Below, piece after piece: positions 26,893-33,906 of a stretch of DNA of 64,000 nt. The DNA is from Tsukamurella tyrosinosolvens (GTDB taxonomy: Bacteria > Actinomycetota > Actinomycetes > Mycobacteriales > Mycobacteriaceae): contig NZ_FNSA01000003.1 of assembly GCF_900104775.1 (NCBI RefSeq), positions 4,884,326 through 4,948,325 of the forward strand, given 5' to 3'. The number at the start of each line of letters is the position of its first letter. Positions within the stretch are counted from its first letter, which is position 1. The notes beneath the pieces are model-generated. The model searched no databases, had not been told where the DNA came from, and saw only the letters and a list, made by a program, of their open reading frames with translations. The translations under genes and the position numbers were made by a program.

Positions 26893-27489
26893 CTAGATCG
26901 GCTCCGGCGTGAGCACGTCCTCCCACGTGAGGTCGATGCGCGCGTCGGCGGTGCCGACCATGCGCCGCACGACGTCGGCCGTGAGGGCGCGGAGGCGTTC
27001 GCCACCGTCGAGCAGCGAGCGCGAGCGACCGTCGGCACCGACCGCGACGAGGTGCACGTGCACTGCGGCCAGCCCGTCGCCGGTGAGATCCAGCGCGACA
27101 TCGGCGACGGCGGCGGACTCGGCCGCTGCCGTGTCGGAGAGCGCGGCCGTGATCGCCTTCGACAGCGCCAGCTCGGTGACCGCCACACCCGGCCGCACCG
27201 TCGCGATCGGGCGGGACCGCCGGGGCAGCGCGGAGACCTGCAGGGCGACGGCCTCACGCAGCCGGTCGATGGCGTCCGCGCCCCAGCGCGGGTCGACCTC
27301 GGGCCCCTCACCGTCGGGTGCGGACAGCCCGGCGAGCCGACGCGTCGCGTCGGCAATCCAATCGGTGGCCTGCGCCGGTTCGGCGTCGCCACTCTCCACT
27401 CGCCTGAAACTCATCGCTCCCCCAGTGTGACCACGTCCTGTCGGATTGCACAACGGTCCGGCCTCCGCGGGCCGCGTCGGATCGCTCAT
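26893..27489 (-). CDS. Asp23/Gls24-like protein coupled to the sigma factor gene
   Basis: 198 residues from the ATG at 27489, which overlaps the sigma-factor stop as ATGA, so translation is coupled. An ATG at 27414 would give 173 residues and a cleaner N-terminus. The core (about residues 100-175) reads IATVRPGVAVTELALSKAI, then VADVALDLTGDGLAAVHVHLVAVG, similar to Asp23/Gls24 envelope-stress proteins, which bind membrane anchors or form filaments. No membrane segment or zinc site is visible. Being coupled to an ECF sigma gene it could act as its partner or anti-sigma, but no anti-sigma motif is seen. Confidence 0.6.
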   Translation of the reverse strand: MSDPTRPAEAGPLCNPTGRGHTGGAMSFRRVESGDAEPAQATDWIADATRRLAGLSAPDGEGPEVDPRWGADAIDRLREAVALQVSALPRRSRPIATVRPGVAVTELALSKAITAALSDTAAAESAAVADVALDLTGDGLAAVHVHLVAVGADGRSRSLLDGGERLRALTADVVRRMVGTADARIDLTWEDVLTPEPI

Positions 27490-28073
27490 GGCCAGTACTC
27501 CCCCAGCGTGTCCGCGAGGCGCTGCCGCGTCCGCTGGAGGTGGCCGCGCACCGACCCCTCCGTGGTCCGCAGGACGCCCGCGATCTCGGCGATGGAGAGC
27601 CCGTCGACCTCGCGGAGCCACCACGCCGCACGGGCCGGGTAGGGCAGACGTCCCAGTTCCCTCGCGAGGGCGTCGAGGAAGTCCCGGTCGGTCGCCTTCT
27701 CGACGGGGCCGGGCTCCCGCGCGACGGCCTCGTCGACGGCCTCCGAGTCGACGACGGGGGCGCGGCGACGCAGCACGTCAGCGGTCTTGCGGGCCGCGAT
27801 CGAGAACAGCCACGTCCGCAGGGTCGAGCGGAAGGCGAAGCTCGGGAGCGCCTTCCACGCGGCGATGAGGGATTCCTGCACGATGTCGTCGCAGTCGCTG
27901 CGTTCGGGCATCGTCCGCGCGACGAAGCGATGCAGGGCGGGCGCGTGGCGCTGCACGAGCACGTCGAAGGCCGCGGCGTCGCCGCGCTGGGCGCGCCTCG
28001 TCAGGGTCTCGTCGGACAGCGACGGCAGCAGCTCCGAGTCGAACAACCACCCTCCAAATGTGAGATGGGTCAC
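27486..28073 (-). CDS. ECF RNA polymerase sigma factor
   Basis: 195 residues from GTG 28073. Seen: region 2 with CDDIVQESLIAAWKALPSF and RTWLFSIAARKTADVLRRR (about residues 60-103), and region 4 LPYPARAAWWLREVDGLSIA with the helix-turn-helix IAGVLRTTEGSVRGHLQRTR. The GTG start lies inside a perfect CRP-like dyad. An in-frame TTG at 28046 is preceded by GGAGGG and loses no conserved residue, so it is a credible alternative start (186 residues). It is divergent from the Asp23 operon, which it may control. Confidence 0.85.
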   Translation of the reverse strand: MTHLTFGGWLFDSELLPSLSDETLTRRAQRGDAAAFDVLVQRHAPALHRFVARTMPERSDCDDIVQESLIAAWKALPSFAFRSTLRTWLFSIAARKTADVLRRRAPVVDSEAVDEAVAREPGPVEKATDRDFLDALARELGRLPYPARAAWWLREVDGLSIAEIAGVLRTTEGSVRGHLQRTRQRLADTLGEYWP

Positions 28074-28074
28074 A
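28059..28074. promoter_or_regulatory. Perfect CRP/GlxR-type dyad
   Basis: TGTGA-GATGGG-TCACA matches the consensus in both half-sites. It lies in the divergent region between the sigma factor and the Asp23 operon, overlapping the furthest-upstream sigma start codon. Confidence 0.6.
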
Positions 28075-28161
28075 ATCGCGTGCCGATCTCCGCGAGACGG
28101 CGACTCACCCAGTGTGCCGGAACGGATCCCGGTACATCAGTCGACACAAGGGAGACCGAAC

Positions 28162-28638
28162 ATGACCTCGACCACCACCAAGCCCGCCGCGACCGCCGAC
28201 GAGACGACGGCCACGAAGCCCGGGACCGCGGTCGCGACGCAGGTCGGGCGCGGCAGCACCAACATCGCCGACGTGGTCGTGTCCAAGATCGCCGGCATCG
28301 CGGCCCGCGAGGTCGACGGCGTCTACGACCTCGGCGGCCAGGCCGCCCGCGTCGTGGGCCGCATCCGCGAGACCCTTCCGGGCGCGCCGGACCTGACGCA
28401 GGGCGTCACCGTGGAGGTCGGCGAGCGGCAGGCCGCCGTCGACGTGACGATCGTCGCCGAGTACGGCGTCGCGATCCACGACCTGGCCGCCGGCATCCGC
28501 AGCAACGTCATCGACGCCGTCGAGTCCATGACCGGCCTCGAGGTGACCGAGGTCAACGTGACCGTCCACGACGTCCACTTCGCCGACGATGACGACGTCG
28601 CCACCGGCGAGGCGTCGACGGAGTCGCGGGTCCAGTGA
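28162..28638 (+). CDS. Asp23/Gls24 family envelope stress protein
   Basis: 158-residue cytosolic protein of the Asp23/Gls24 family, which coats the inner face of the membrane through an AmaP-type anchor in firmicutes. Seen: IADVVVSKIAGIAAREVDGVYDLGG (about residues 34-58; family start motif), then a conserved VDVTIVAEYGVAIHDLAAGIRSNV and VTEVNVTVHDVHF at the end of the domain. A Thr/Ala-rich disordered N-terminus precedes it. ATG 28162 follows GGGAG. The stop overlaps the next start (GTGA). Confidence 0.88.
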   Translation: MTSTTTKPAATADETTATKPGTAVATQVGRGSTNIADVVVSKIAGIAAREVDGVYDLGGQAARVVGRIRETLPGAPDLTQGVTVEVGERQAAVDVTIVAEYGVAIHDLAAGIRSNVIDAVESMTGLEVTEVNVTVHDVHFADDDDVATGEASTESRVQ

Positions 28639-28958
28639 GCGCCGCACGTGCCGCCCGGGTCGACGGGGTCGTCGCCGCAGTGACGGCGATCGACGGCGTC
28701 GTGGGCGTCCACGCCGGCGGGCCCGGATCCCCCGCCACGTACCTCCCGGGCCGGACGGTGCGCGGCGTCCGGCTCGACGACGACGGCGGACAGGTCTCCG
28801 TCGTCCTCGAGTTCCGGCGCGACCTCGACCTCGTCGACCTCGCGGACCGCGTTCGCGTGGCCGCCTCCGACGCCGCGGGAGTCCCCGTGGACGTCGTCGT
28901 ATCCGATATCGCGGTGTCCGACCAGGGCCCCGCAGCACCGAAGGAGTTCACCGCATGA
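28635..28958 (+). CDS. Asp23-like accessory protein
   Basis: 107-residue protein starting at a GTG that overlaps the preceding stop (GTGA). The pattern IDGVVGVHAGGPGSPATYLPGRTVRGVRL followed by VSVVLEFRRDLDLVDLADRVRVAA and VVVSDIAVS is a divergent Asp23-like alternation of strands and helix, without the usual N-terminal motif. Function unknown; its place between Asp23 and the DUF2273 anchor suggests a partner in the same membrane-coating complex. The stop again overlaps the next start by four bases. Confidence 0.7.
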   Translation: MSAARAARVDGVVAAVTAIDGVVGVHAGGPGSPATYLPGRTVRGVRLDDDGGQVSVVLEFRRDLDLVDLADRVRVAASDAAGVPVDVVVSDIAVSDQGPAAPKEFTA

Positions 28959-29140
28959 CGCCAGGACACTTCACCGTGTGGGGAGGCGTGATCGGCCTGC
29001 TCGTGGCGATCGCCGTCGTGGTCGGCGGCCTGGTCGGCTTCCTGCTCGCGATCGTTCTCGGCGCCGCCGGCGCGGCCGTGGGCGCACACCTCGACGGGCT
29101 CATCGACCTCACCGCCCTGCGGCGCCGCGACCGGAGCTGA
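28955..29140 (+). CDS. DUF2273-like small membrane protein
   Basis: 61-residue protein with one or two tightly packed helices (about residues 9-46, alternating Gly/Val/Leu/Ala) and a basic C-terminus (RRRDRS). It resembles DUF2273 proteins found with Asp23 in other bacteria. It starts at ATG 28955, overlapping the upstream stop (ATGA), and ends two bases before the next gene. Likely an anchor subunit. Confidence 0.75.
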   Translation: MTPGHFTVWGGVIGLLVAIAVVVGGLVGFLLAIVLGAAGAAVGAHLDGLIDLTALRRRDRS

Positions 29141-29142
29141 CC

Positions 29143-29970
29143 ATGACCACCGAATCGGTGACCCCCGACGGCCCGCTCGCCGCGGCGGTCACGGCCGACA
29201 CCGTCGCTGCGGCGACCGGAGCCGACAGCGGCGACCGGAACCCCGTCGACACCGCCGGCCGGGGCCGCACCGTCATCGACGACCGCGTGCGCCGACGGTT
29301 GGTCGAGCACGCCGCGCTCTCGGTGCCCGGCACCGAGCGGGTCCGCGGCCTCACGACGCGCCAGCTGCCGTCCGTGCGCTTCGCCGACCGCGCGCGCACC
29401 GACGTCGACGTGCAGATCGCCGCGCAGTGGCCGCTCGAGTCCGCACGTCTGGTGCCGGCGGTCCGGTCCGCGGTCGACGACGAGCTCGCCCGCAGCCTGG
29501 GCGCGCCCCCGAAGGAGGTGCACGTGCACATCACCCGGATCAGCGACGAACGCACCGGCCCCCGCACCGCGCACGCGCCCGGCACCGTCACCACCACGGC
29601 CGACGACGCTCCCACGGCCCGGGACCTGCGCCGTCACGCACCGCGGCGCACCGCCGGCGCGAGCATCGCGACGGTGCCGCTCCTGCTGGCACTGGTCGCG
29701 CTCGGCGTGATCGCGGTCCGCGACGCCCTGGTCTCGCTCGGCTGGGTCGCCGGTAGCCGCTGGATCGACGCGGTGCCCCGCATCGCCGACGACGTGCGGT
29801 GGTCCTGGTGGGCCTGGCCCGCGACGGTCGGCGCCATCGTGCTGGGCCTGGTGCTGCTGATCGCCGCACTGAAGCCGCGCCGGCGCAGCCACACCCCCGT
29901 CTCCGACGAACTCTGGTTCCACCGGCGGATCGACCCCGACCGCCGCAGCGCCGAGGAGGTGGCCCGATGA
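29143..29970 (+). CDS. Membrane protein of the Asp23 operon (DUF6286-like)
   Basis: 275 residues. The N-terminal cytosolic part (about 1-150) contains an Asp23-like region: VRRRLVEHAALSVPGTERV, then VDVQIAAQWPLESARLVPAVRS and VHVHITRIS. Two membrane helices follow (about 173-192 and 222-244), separated by a short loop rich in Trp, then a basic tail. The fusion of an Asp23-like domain with helices suits a membrane receptor for the soluble Asp23 protein. ATG 29143; the stop overlaps the next start (ATGA). Confidence 0.7.
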   Translation: MTTESVTPDGPLAAAVTADTVAAATGADSGDRNPVDTAGRGRTVIDDRVRRRLVEHAALSVPGTERVRGLTTRQLPSVRFADRARTDVDVQIAAQWPLESARLVPAVRSAVDDELARSLGAPPKEVHVHITRISDERTGPRTAHAPGTVTTTADDAPTARDLRRHAPRRTAGASIATVPLLLALVALGVIAVRDALVSLGWVAGSRWIDAVPRIADDVRWSWWAWPATVGAIVLGLVLLIAALKPRRRSHTPVSDELWFHRRIDPDRRSAEEVAR

Positions 29971-30557
29971 AGGGCTCGACCCGCGTCATCGACCGGATCC
30001 TCGCCGGCCTCGTCGGGCTGGTGTTGCTCGGCGGCGGCCTGTGGGCGCTCGGCGACCGGCTCGGACAGCGGACCGCGGCCGACGCCGCCGACCGCGTCTC
30101 GGTCCCGACGATCGTGCGCCTGCCCGACCAGCCGTGGTGGCCCGCCGTCACCGGAGCGGCCGGCGCGGTGCTGGTGCTCGTGGCGCTGTGGCTCCTCGTC
30201 CGGCACCTGCGCAGCTCCGCCTCGCGCACCGCGCACACCCCGGGTGACGGCACCGTCGACCTGGGGCGCGTGGCCGACGCGGTCGCCGCCGACCTGGGGC
30301 GCAGTCCCCTGATCCGGCGCGCCCGCCCGTCGACCGTGATCGAGAAGGGCCGGCCCGTCATCCGGGTGGCCGTAGCGATCTCACCCGGCGCGCCCGTCGA
30401 CGAGCTCACCGCCCTCGCGGCGGCCGCCCGCCACGACGTGGTCGCCGCGACCGGACCCGACGTCGCGTTCCAGGTCCTGGTGAACGACCGGCGCGGCGAC
30501 AGAAGACTTGGGGAACACCCCCGAGATGAAGATCGAACAACCATCGAGAGGACGTGA
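29967..30557 (+). CDS. AmaP-like alkaline-shock membrane anchor protein
   Basis: 196 residues with two membrane helices (about 11-27 and 57-80) joined by a loop with VSVPTIVRLPDQPWW, and a C-terminal soluble domain (about 95-180) with DVAFQVLVNDR, resembling the AmaP family that tethers Asp23. Its ATG overlaps the previous stop. It ends just before the first CsbD gene, so the operon 28,162-30,769 probably has six genes. The last 20 residues (RGDRRLGEHPRDEDRTT) are highly charged. Confidence 0.7.
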   Translation: MKGSTRVIDRILAGLVGLVLLGGGLWALGDRLGQRTAADAADRVSVPTIVRLPDQPWWPAVTGAAGAVLVLVALWLLVRHLRSSASRTAHTPGDGTVDLGRVADAVAADLGRSPLIRRARPSTVIEKGRPVIRVAVAISPGAPVDELTALAAAARHDVVAATGPDVAFQVLVNDRRGDRRLGEHPRDEDRTTIERT

Positions 30558-30559
30558 CC

Positions 30560-30769
30560 ATGGGCATCGCAGACGACGCCAAGAACAAGGCCGAGGATCT
30601 CAAGGGACGTGCCAAGGAGGCCGCTGGCGCGGCCACGGGCGACGACGATCTCAAGGCCGAGGGCCAGGCGGATCAGGGCCTCGCCGCGGCGAAGGAGAAG
30701 ATCGCCGACGCCGCGGACAAGGTCAAGGAGGGCGTCGACGCCGTCAAGGACAAGCTCTCCGGCAACTGA
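30560..30769 (+). CDS. CsbD-like stress protein, copy 1
   Basis: 69-residue Lys/Ala/Asp-rich helical protein of the CsbD/YjbJ type, small proteins of unknown biochemical role often under general-stress control. Seen: MGIADDAKNKAEDLKGRAKE at the N-terminus and VKDKLSGN at the end. ATG 30560 follows GAGAGGA. It is nearly the same as the gene at 30,890 apart from a middle insertion (ATGDDDLKAEGQADQG), so the two arose by local duplication. Confidence 0.85.
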   Translation: MGIADDAKNKAEDLKGRAKEAAGAATGDDDLKAEGQADQGLAAAKEKIADAADKVKEGVDAVKDKLSGN

Positions 30770-30889
30770 AACCGCAGGTCCATCGTGATCGCAATCGATA
30801 ACCCAGCGCAGTTGCACACGACAGCGCACAATCAAAGCCTCGGGGATCGGCCTCGGGGGAACACATCGGGTGTATCGGAAGGATCACGC

Positions 30890-31075
30890 ATGGGCATCGC
30901 AGACGACGCGAAGAGCAAGGCCGAGGAGCTCAAGGGCCGCGCCCAGGAGGCCGCCGCGGCTGCCGGCGAGAAGGTCGATCAGGCCACCGCCGCCGCCAAG
31001 GAGAAGGCGGGCGAGTTCGCCGACAAGGTCAAGGGCGACGCGGACTCCCTCAAGGACAAGCTCTCGGGCAACTGA
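30890..31075 (+). CDS. CsbD-like stress protein, copy 2
   Basis: 61-residue paralogue of the gene at 30,560, with the same ends (MGIADDAKSKAEELKGRAQE and LKDKLSGN) and a shorter middle. A 120-base gap precedes it, and the word GGGGAACAC occurs upstream of both copies (30510 and 30856), so each may have its own promoter. The stretch GGGTGTAT at 30869 resembles a general-stress (SigB-type) minus-10 region, which is inference. Followed by a hairpin terminator. Confidence 0.82.
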   Translation: MGIADDAKSKAEELKGRAQEAAAAAGEKVDQATAAAKEKAGEFADKVKGDADSLKDKLSGN

Positions 31076-31082
31076 TGTCCCT

Positions 31083-31120
31083 GGCCGCCGGGGCCGGTCC
31101 ACGCGACCGGCCTCGGTGGC
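31083..31120 (+). terminator. Hairpin terminator after the CsbD genes
   Basis: GGCCGCCGGGGCCGGTC and GACCGGCCTCGGTGGCC form a 17-base stem with two G-U type pairs around a four-base loop. It separates the stress operon from the aminotransferase gene. Confidence 0.7.
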
Positions 31121-31154
31121 CCCCAGGGGCGGACCGTCGGACTACCCTGGCCGG

Positions 31155-32246
31155 GTGGCCACTGTGAACCCGTCCGACCCCGCGCCGCTGAGCATCCGCT
31201 CCGATCTCGACGCGCTCCCCGCCTACGTGCCGGGGAAGTCCGCGCCCGGCGCGATCAAGCTCGCCTCCAACGAGATCGTCGACGGTCCGCTACCGTCCGT
31301 CGCCGCCGCCCTCGCGGAGGTGCTGCGCAGCGCCAACCGCTATCCCGACAACGGCGCCGTGGCCCTCAAGGCCGAGCTGGCGAAGCTCACCGGCGCCACC
31401 GAGGAGCAGCTGCACGCCGGCTGCGGCTCCGTCGCGCTCTGCCAGGACCTCGTGCAGGTCACCTGCCGCCCGGGCGACGAGGTGATCTTCGCCTGGCGCA
31501 GCTTCGAGGCCTACCCGATCGTGACCCGCGTCGTCGGTGCGACACCGGTCCAGGTTCCGCTCACGCCGGACCACGCGCACGACCTCGACGCGATGGCCGC
31601 CGCGATCACCGACCGCACGCGCCTGATCTTCGTCTGCAACCCGAACAACCCGACGGGCACGACGGTGTCCGAGGAGGCCCTCGAGGCGTTCCTGCAGAAG
31701 GTGCCGCCGCACGTGATCGTCGCCCTCGACGAGGCCTACTACGAGTACCACCGCGCCAACGAGCAGACCGGCGAGCGCATCGACGGCGCCGCGCTGATCG
31801 CTCGGCACCGCAATGTGATCGCGCTGCGTACCTTCTCCAAGGCCTACGGCCTCGCGGGCCTGCGCGTCGGCTACGCGATCGCCGACCCGGAGCTCATCGC
31901 CGCCCTCACCAAGGTGCACCTGCCCTTCTCCGTGAGCGTGCCCGCGCAGGCCGCCGCGATCGCCTCGCTGCACGCCAACGACGAGCTGCTCGCCCGCACC
32001 GAGGCCGTCGTCGCCGAGCGCACCCGCGTCCGGGACGCACTGCTGGCGGCCGGATTCGAGGTTCCGCACACGCAGGCAAACTTCGTCTGGCTCCCCCTGG
32101 GCGCCGACGCCCTGCGCTTCACCGCCGACGCCGCCGAGGCGGGCCTGCTGGTCCGGGGCTTCGACAGTGCCGGCGTCCGCGTCACCGTCACCGTGCCCGA
32201 GGAGAACGACGCCTTCCTCGCCTTCGCCGCGGGGTGGCGGCGGTGA
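31155..32246 (+). CDS. pat: HisC-type aromatic/histidinol-phosphate aminotransferase
   Basis: 363-residue PLP aminotransferase of subgroup I beta. Seen: CNPNNPTGT (about residues 160-168), the substrate/PLP segment ALDEAYYEY (about 192-200), the PLP lysine in RTFSKAYGLAGLRVGY (about 224-239) and the C-terminal arginine region RGFDSAGVRVTV. In mycobacteria the protein at this position of the family (Pat, HisC2) transaminates phenylpyruvate and hydroxyphenylpyruvate, completing the tyrA route. HisC itself cannot be excluded, but no his genes are near. GTG 31155. It ends in a GTGA overlap with the thioesterase gene. Confidence 0.85.
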   Translation: MATVNPSDPAPLSIRSDLDALPAYVPGKSAPGAIKLASNEIVDGPLPSVAAALAEVLRSANRYPDNGAVALKAELAKLTGATEEQLHAGCGSVALCQDLVQVTCRPGDEVIFAWRSFEAYPIVTRVVGATPVQVPLTPDHAHDLDAMAAAITDRTRLIFVCNPNNPTGTTVSEEALEAFLQKVPPHVIVALDEAYYEYHRANEQTGERIDGAALIARHRNVIALRTFSKAYGLAGLRVGYAIADPELIAALTKVHLPFSVSVPAQAAAIASLHANDELLARTEAVVAERTRVRDALLAAGFEVPHTQANFVWLPLGADALRFTADAAEAGLLVRGFDSAGVRVTVTVPEENDAFLAFAAGWRR

Positions 32247-32677
32247 GCCTCGGAAAGTACGAGTTCGCCTTCACCGCACACGTTCCCGTCCGCTGGTCGG
32301 ACATGGACGCGCTGGGCCACGTGAACCACGCGCGGATGGTGACGCTGCTGGAGGAGGCACGCATCCAGTGGCTGCTCTCCGCGGGCGAGAAGTACGCGCC
32401 GCTGATCAAGAGCGCCTTCATCGCGGACGTCGCGATCAAGTACAAAGCGCAGCTGTACCACGAGGATTCGCCGGTGCAGGTGGGCATGTACATCGCGTCG
32501 AACCGCAGCGTCGACTTCACCATCGGCTACGAGGTCCGCGCGAAGGACGCAGCGCCCGAATCGAAGCCGGCGATCCTGGCGACCACGCAGATGGCGGTCG
32601 TCGACATCGAGAAGCGCAGCCTGCGCCGCCTCACGGACGAGGAGAAGACCTACCTCGCATCGTGGTCGCGCGGCTGA
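32243..32677 (+). CDS. Hot-dog fold acyl-CoA thioesterase
   Basis: 144-residue 4-hydroxybenzoyl-CoA-thioesterase-like protein. Seen: VRWSDMDALGHVNHARMV (about residues 15-32), with the catalytic Asp and the HVNH motif, then the strand VAIKYKAQLYHEDSPVQVG. It hydrolyses an acyl-CoA; the substrate is not visible. GTG 32243 overlaps the aminotransferase stop by four bases. The 3' end overlaps the convergent gene by 28 bases. Confidence 0.85.
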   Translation: MSLGKYEFAFTAHVPVRWSDMDALGHVNHARMVTLLEEARIQWLLSAGEKYAPLIKSAFIADVAIKYKAQLYHEDSPVQVGMYIASNRSVDFTIGYEVRAKDAAPESKPAILATTQMAVVDIEKRSLRRLTDEEKTYLASWSRG

Positions 32678-33906
32678 ACGGGGGCGGGCTTCCACGCCTT
32701 CGGCGCGTCGCCGGGCAGCGCCGAGTCCGGTAGCGCCGCACCGGGTCGCGCGCCCGCACCGCCGGTGCCCGCAGCGCCGGCGCCCGCGCCGCCGGTGCCG
32801 TTCCCCGCGCCGGGCAGGGCGCGCCGGGTACCGTCGGGCAGCGCGGGCGGGAGGTCGCCCCGGGCGCCCATGATCTGCCCGGCGACGCGCCGCGCGCTCT
32901 GCGTGGAGATCTCGCGCTCGCCGGCGCGCTGCACCAGTTCGTGGATCTGCTGGTCGATCGACTCGATCGACATCCGCCGCGGTCGCTTGGAATCCGCGAC
33001 GTCCACCAGGTCGCCCACGCGGGTGAGCGCGGTGACCCGGTCGACGAGCTCCTCCCAGACCTTGTCGAGCTCGCTCGAGCGGGTACCGTCCGCGAGGCCC
33101 GGCGCGTACCGCAGCTGACCCCAGACGGACTTGAGCTGCACGACGTCGGCGGAGATCTGCACGAGGTCGGTCGGGAGGTCCAACTGGCCGAGCTGCTCGT
33201 CGAACTCGCCGGCGCTCACCGACCGGGAGTAGCTCACCTTGTCGTAGACCAGGCCGGCGACGAACAGGAGCACGTCGTAGCGATCCTCGAAGACGAGCAG
33301 GCCCTCGTCGGGGGCGCCGTGCCCGTCGACCCAGCCCGCGAGCTGCGGGGCGAGCCGCAGGGCCGGGCCGGCCACCCGCGCGACGGTCCGCGCGGCGACC
33401 GCCGCGGCCGACGGGGTGAGCGGCAGCGGCGTCAGGCACAGCGCGTCGAACAGGGCGTCGCGCTCGTCGAGGTCGAGGTGCACCGCGTCCTTGCGGGCGC
33501 GGCGTACGGCGCGGACGCCCGCGGCGAACGAGATGCGGTTCAGGGTGAAGGCGTGCCGGAAGCCTGCGAGCTTGCGCCGCGCGTCCGCGCCGCGGACCGC
33601 GTCGGCGGCCGCCTTGGCCTGCTGCAACGGGTTGGGCGGGACGCCGTCGGCCGAGGGCGGCGGCGCCTCGTGCTCGGCGATCCGGCTGAGCCGGCGCAGC
33701 TTGGAGTACCCGCCGATGTCCGGGAAGGCGCGTTCGGTGTCGAACCGGTTGAGCACCACCTCGCGGGCGGCGGGCTGGAGGTGGCCGGCGGCGATGAGCA
33801 GCGCGGCCTCGTCGGAGAGTTCGCGCCGGGGCATGGGGATGGCGCGGGCGTCGCACCACCGGCGCACCGGCGCCTCGATGTGCACTTCAGGCTCCTGCGC
33901 GGACAT
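32650..33906 (-). CDS. Conserved hypothetical protein with Gly/Ala/Pro-rich tail
   Basis: 418-residue soluble protein that I do not recognise beyond its style, common in mycobacterial relatives. Residues 1-330 are helix-rich and ordered (VVLNRFDTERAFPDIGGYSK; DLVQISADVVQLKSVWGQL; ESIDQQIHELVQRAGEREI). Residues 340-418 are low complexity (GAGNGTGGAGAGAAGTGGAG) and probably disordered. No catalytic or membrane motif. ATG 33906 overlaps the upstream acyltransferase gene by 20 bases, so the two are co-transcribed. Confidence 0.65.
   Translation of the reverse strand: MSAQEPEVHIEAPVRRWCDARAIPMPRRELSDEAALLIAAGHLQPAAREVVLNRFDTERAFPDIGGYSKLRRLSRIAEHEAPPPSADGVPPNPLQQAKAAADAVRGADARRKLAGFRHAFTLNRISFAAGVRAVRRARKDAVHLDLDERDALFDALCLTPLPLTPSAAAVAARTVARVAGPALRLAPQLAGWVDGHGAPDEGLLVFEDRYDVLLFVAGLVYDKVSYSRSVSAGEFDEQLGQLDLPTDLVQISADVVQLKSVWGQLRYAPGLADGTRSSELDKVWEELVDRVTALTRVGDLVDVADSKRPRRMSIESIDQQIHELVQRAGEREISTQSARRVAGQIMGARGDLPPALPDGTRRALPGAGNGTGGAGAGAAGTGGAGARPGAALPDSALPGDAPKAWKPAPVQPRDHDAR

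Noticed and set aside
26893..27489. The sigma-coupled gene as a classical anti-sigma factor
   Set aside because: No zinc-binding HxxxCxxC motif and no membrane helix; the conserved core looks Asp23-like.
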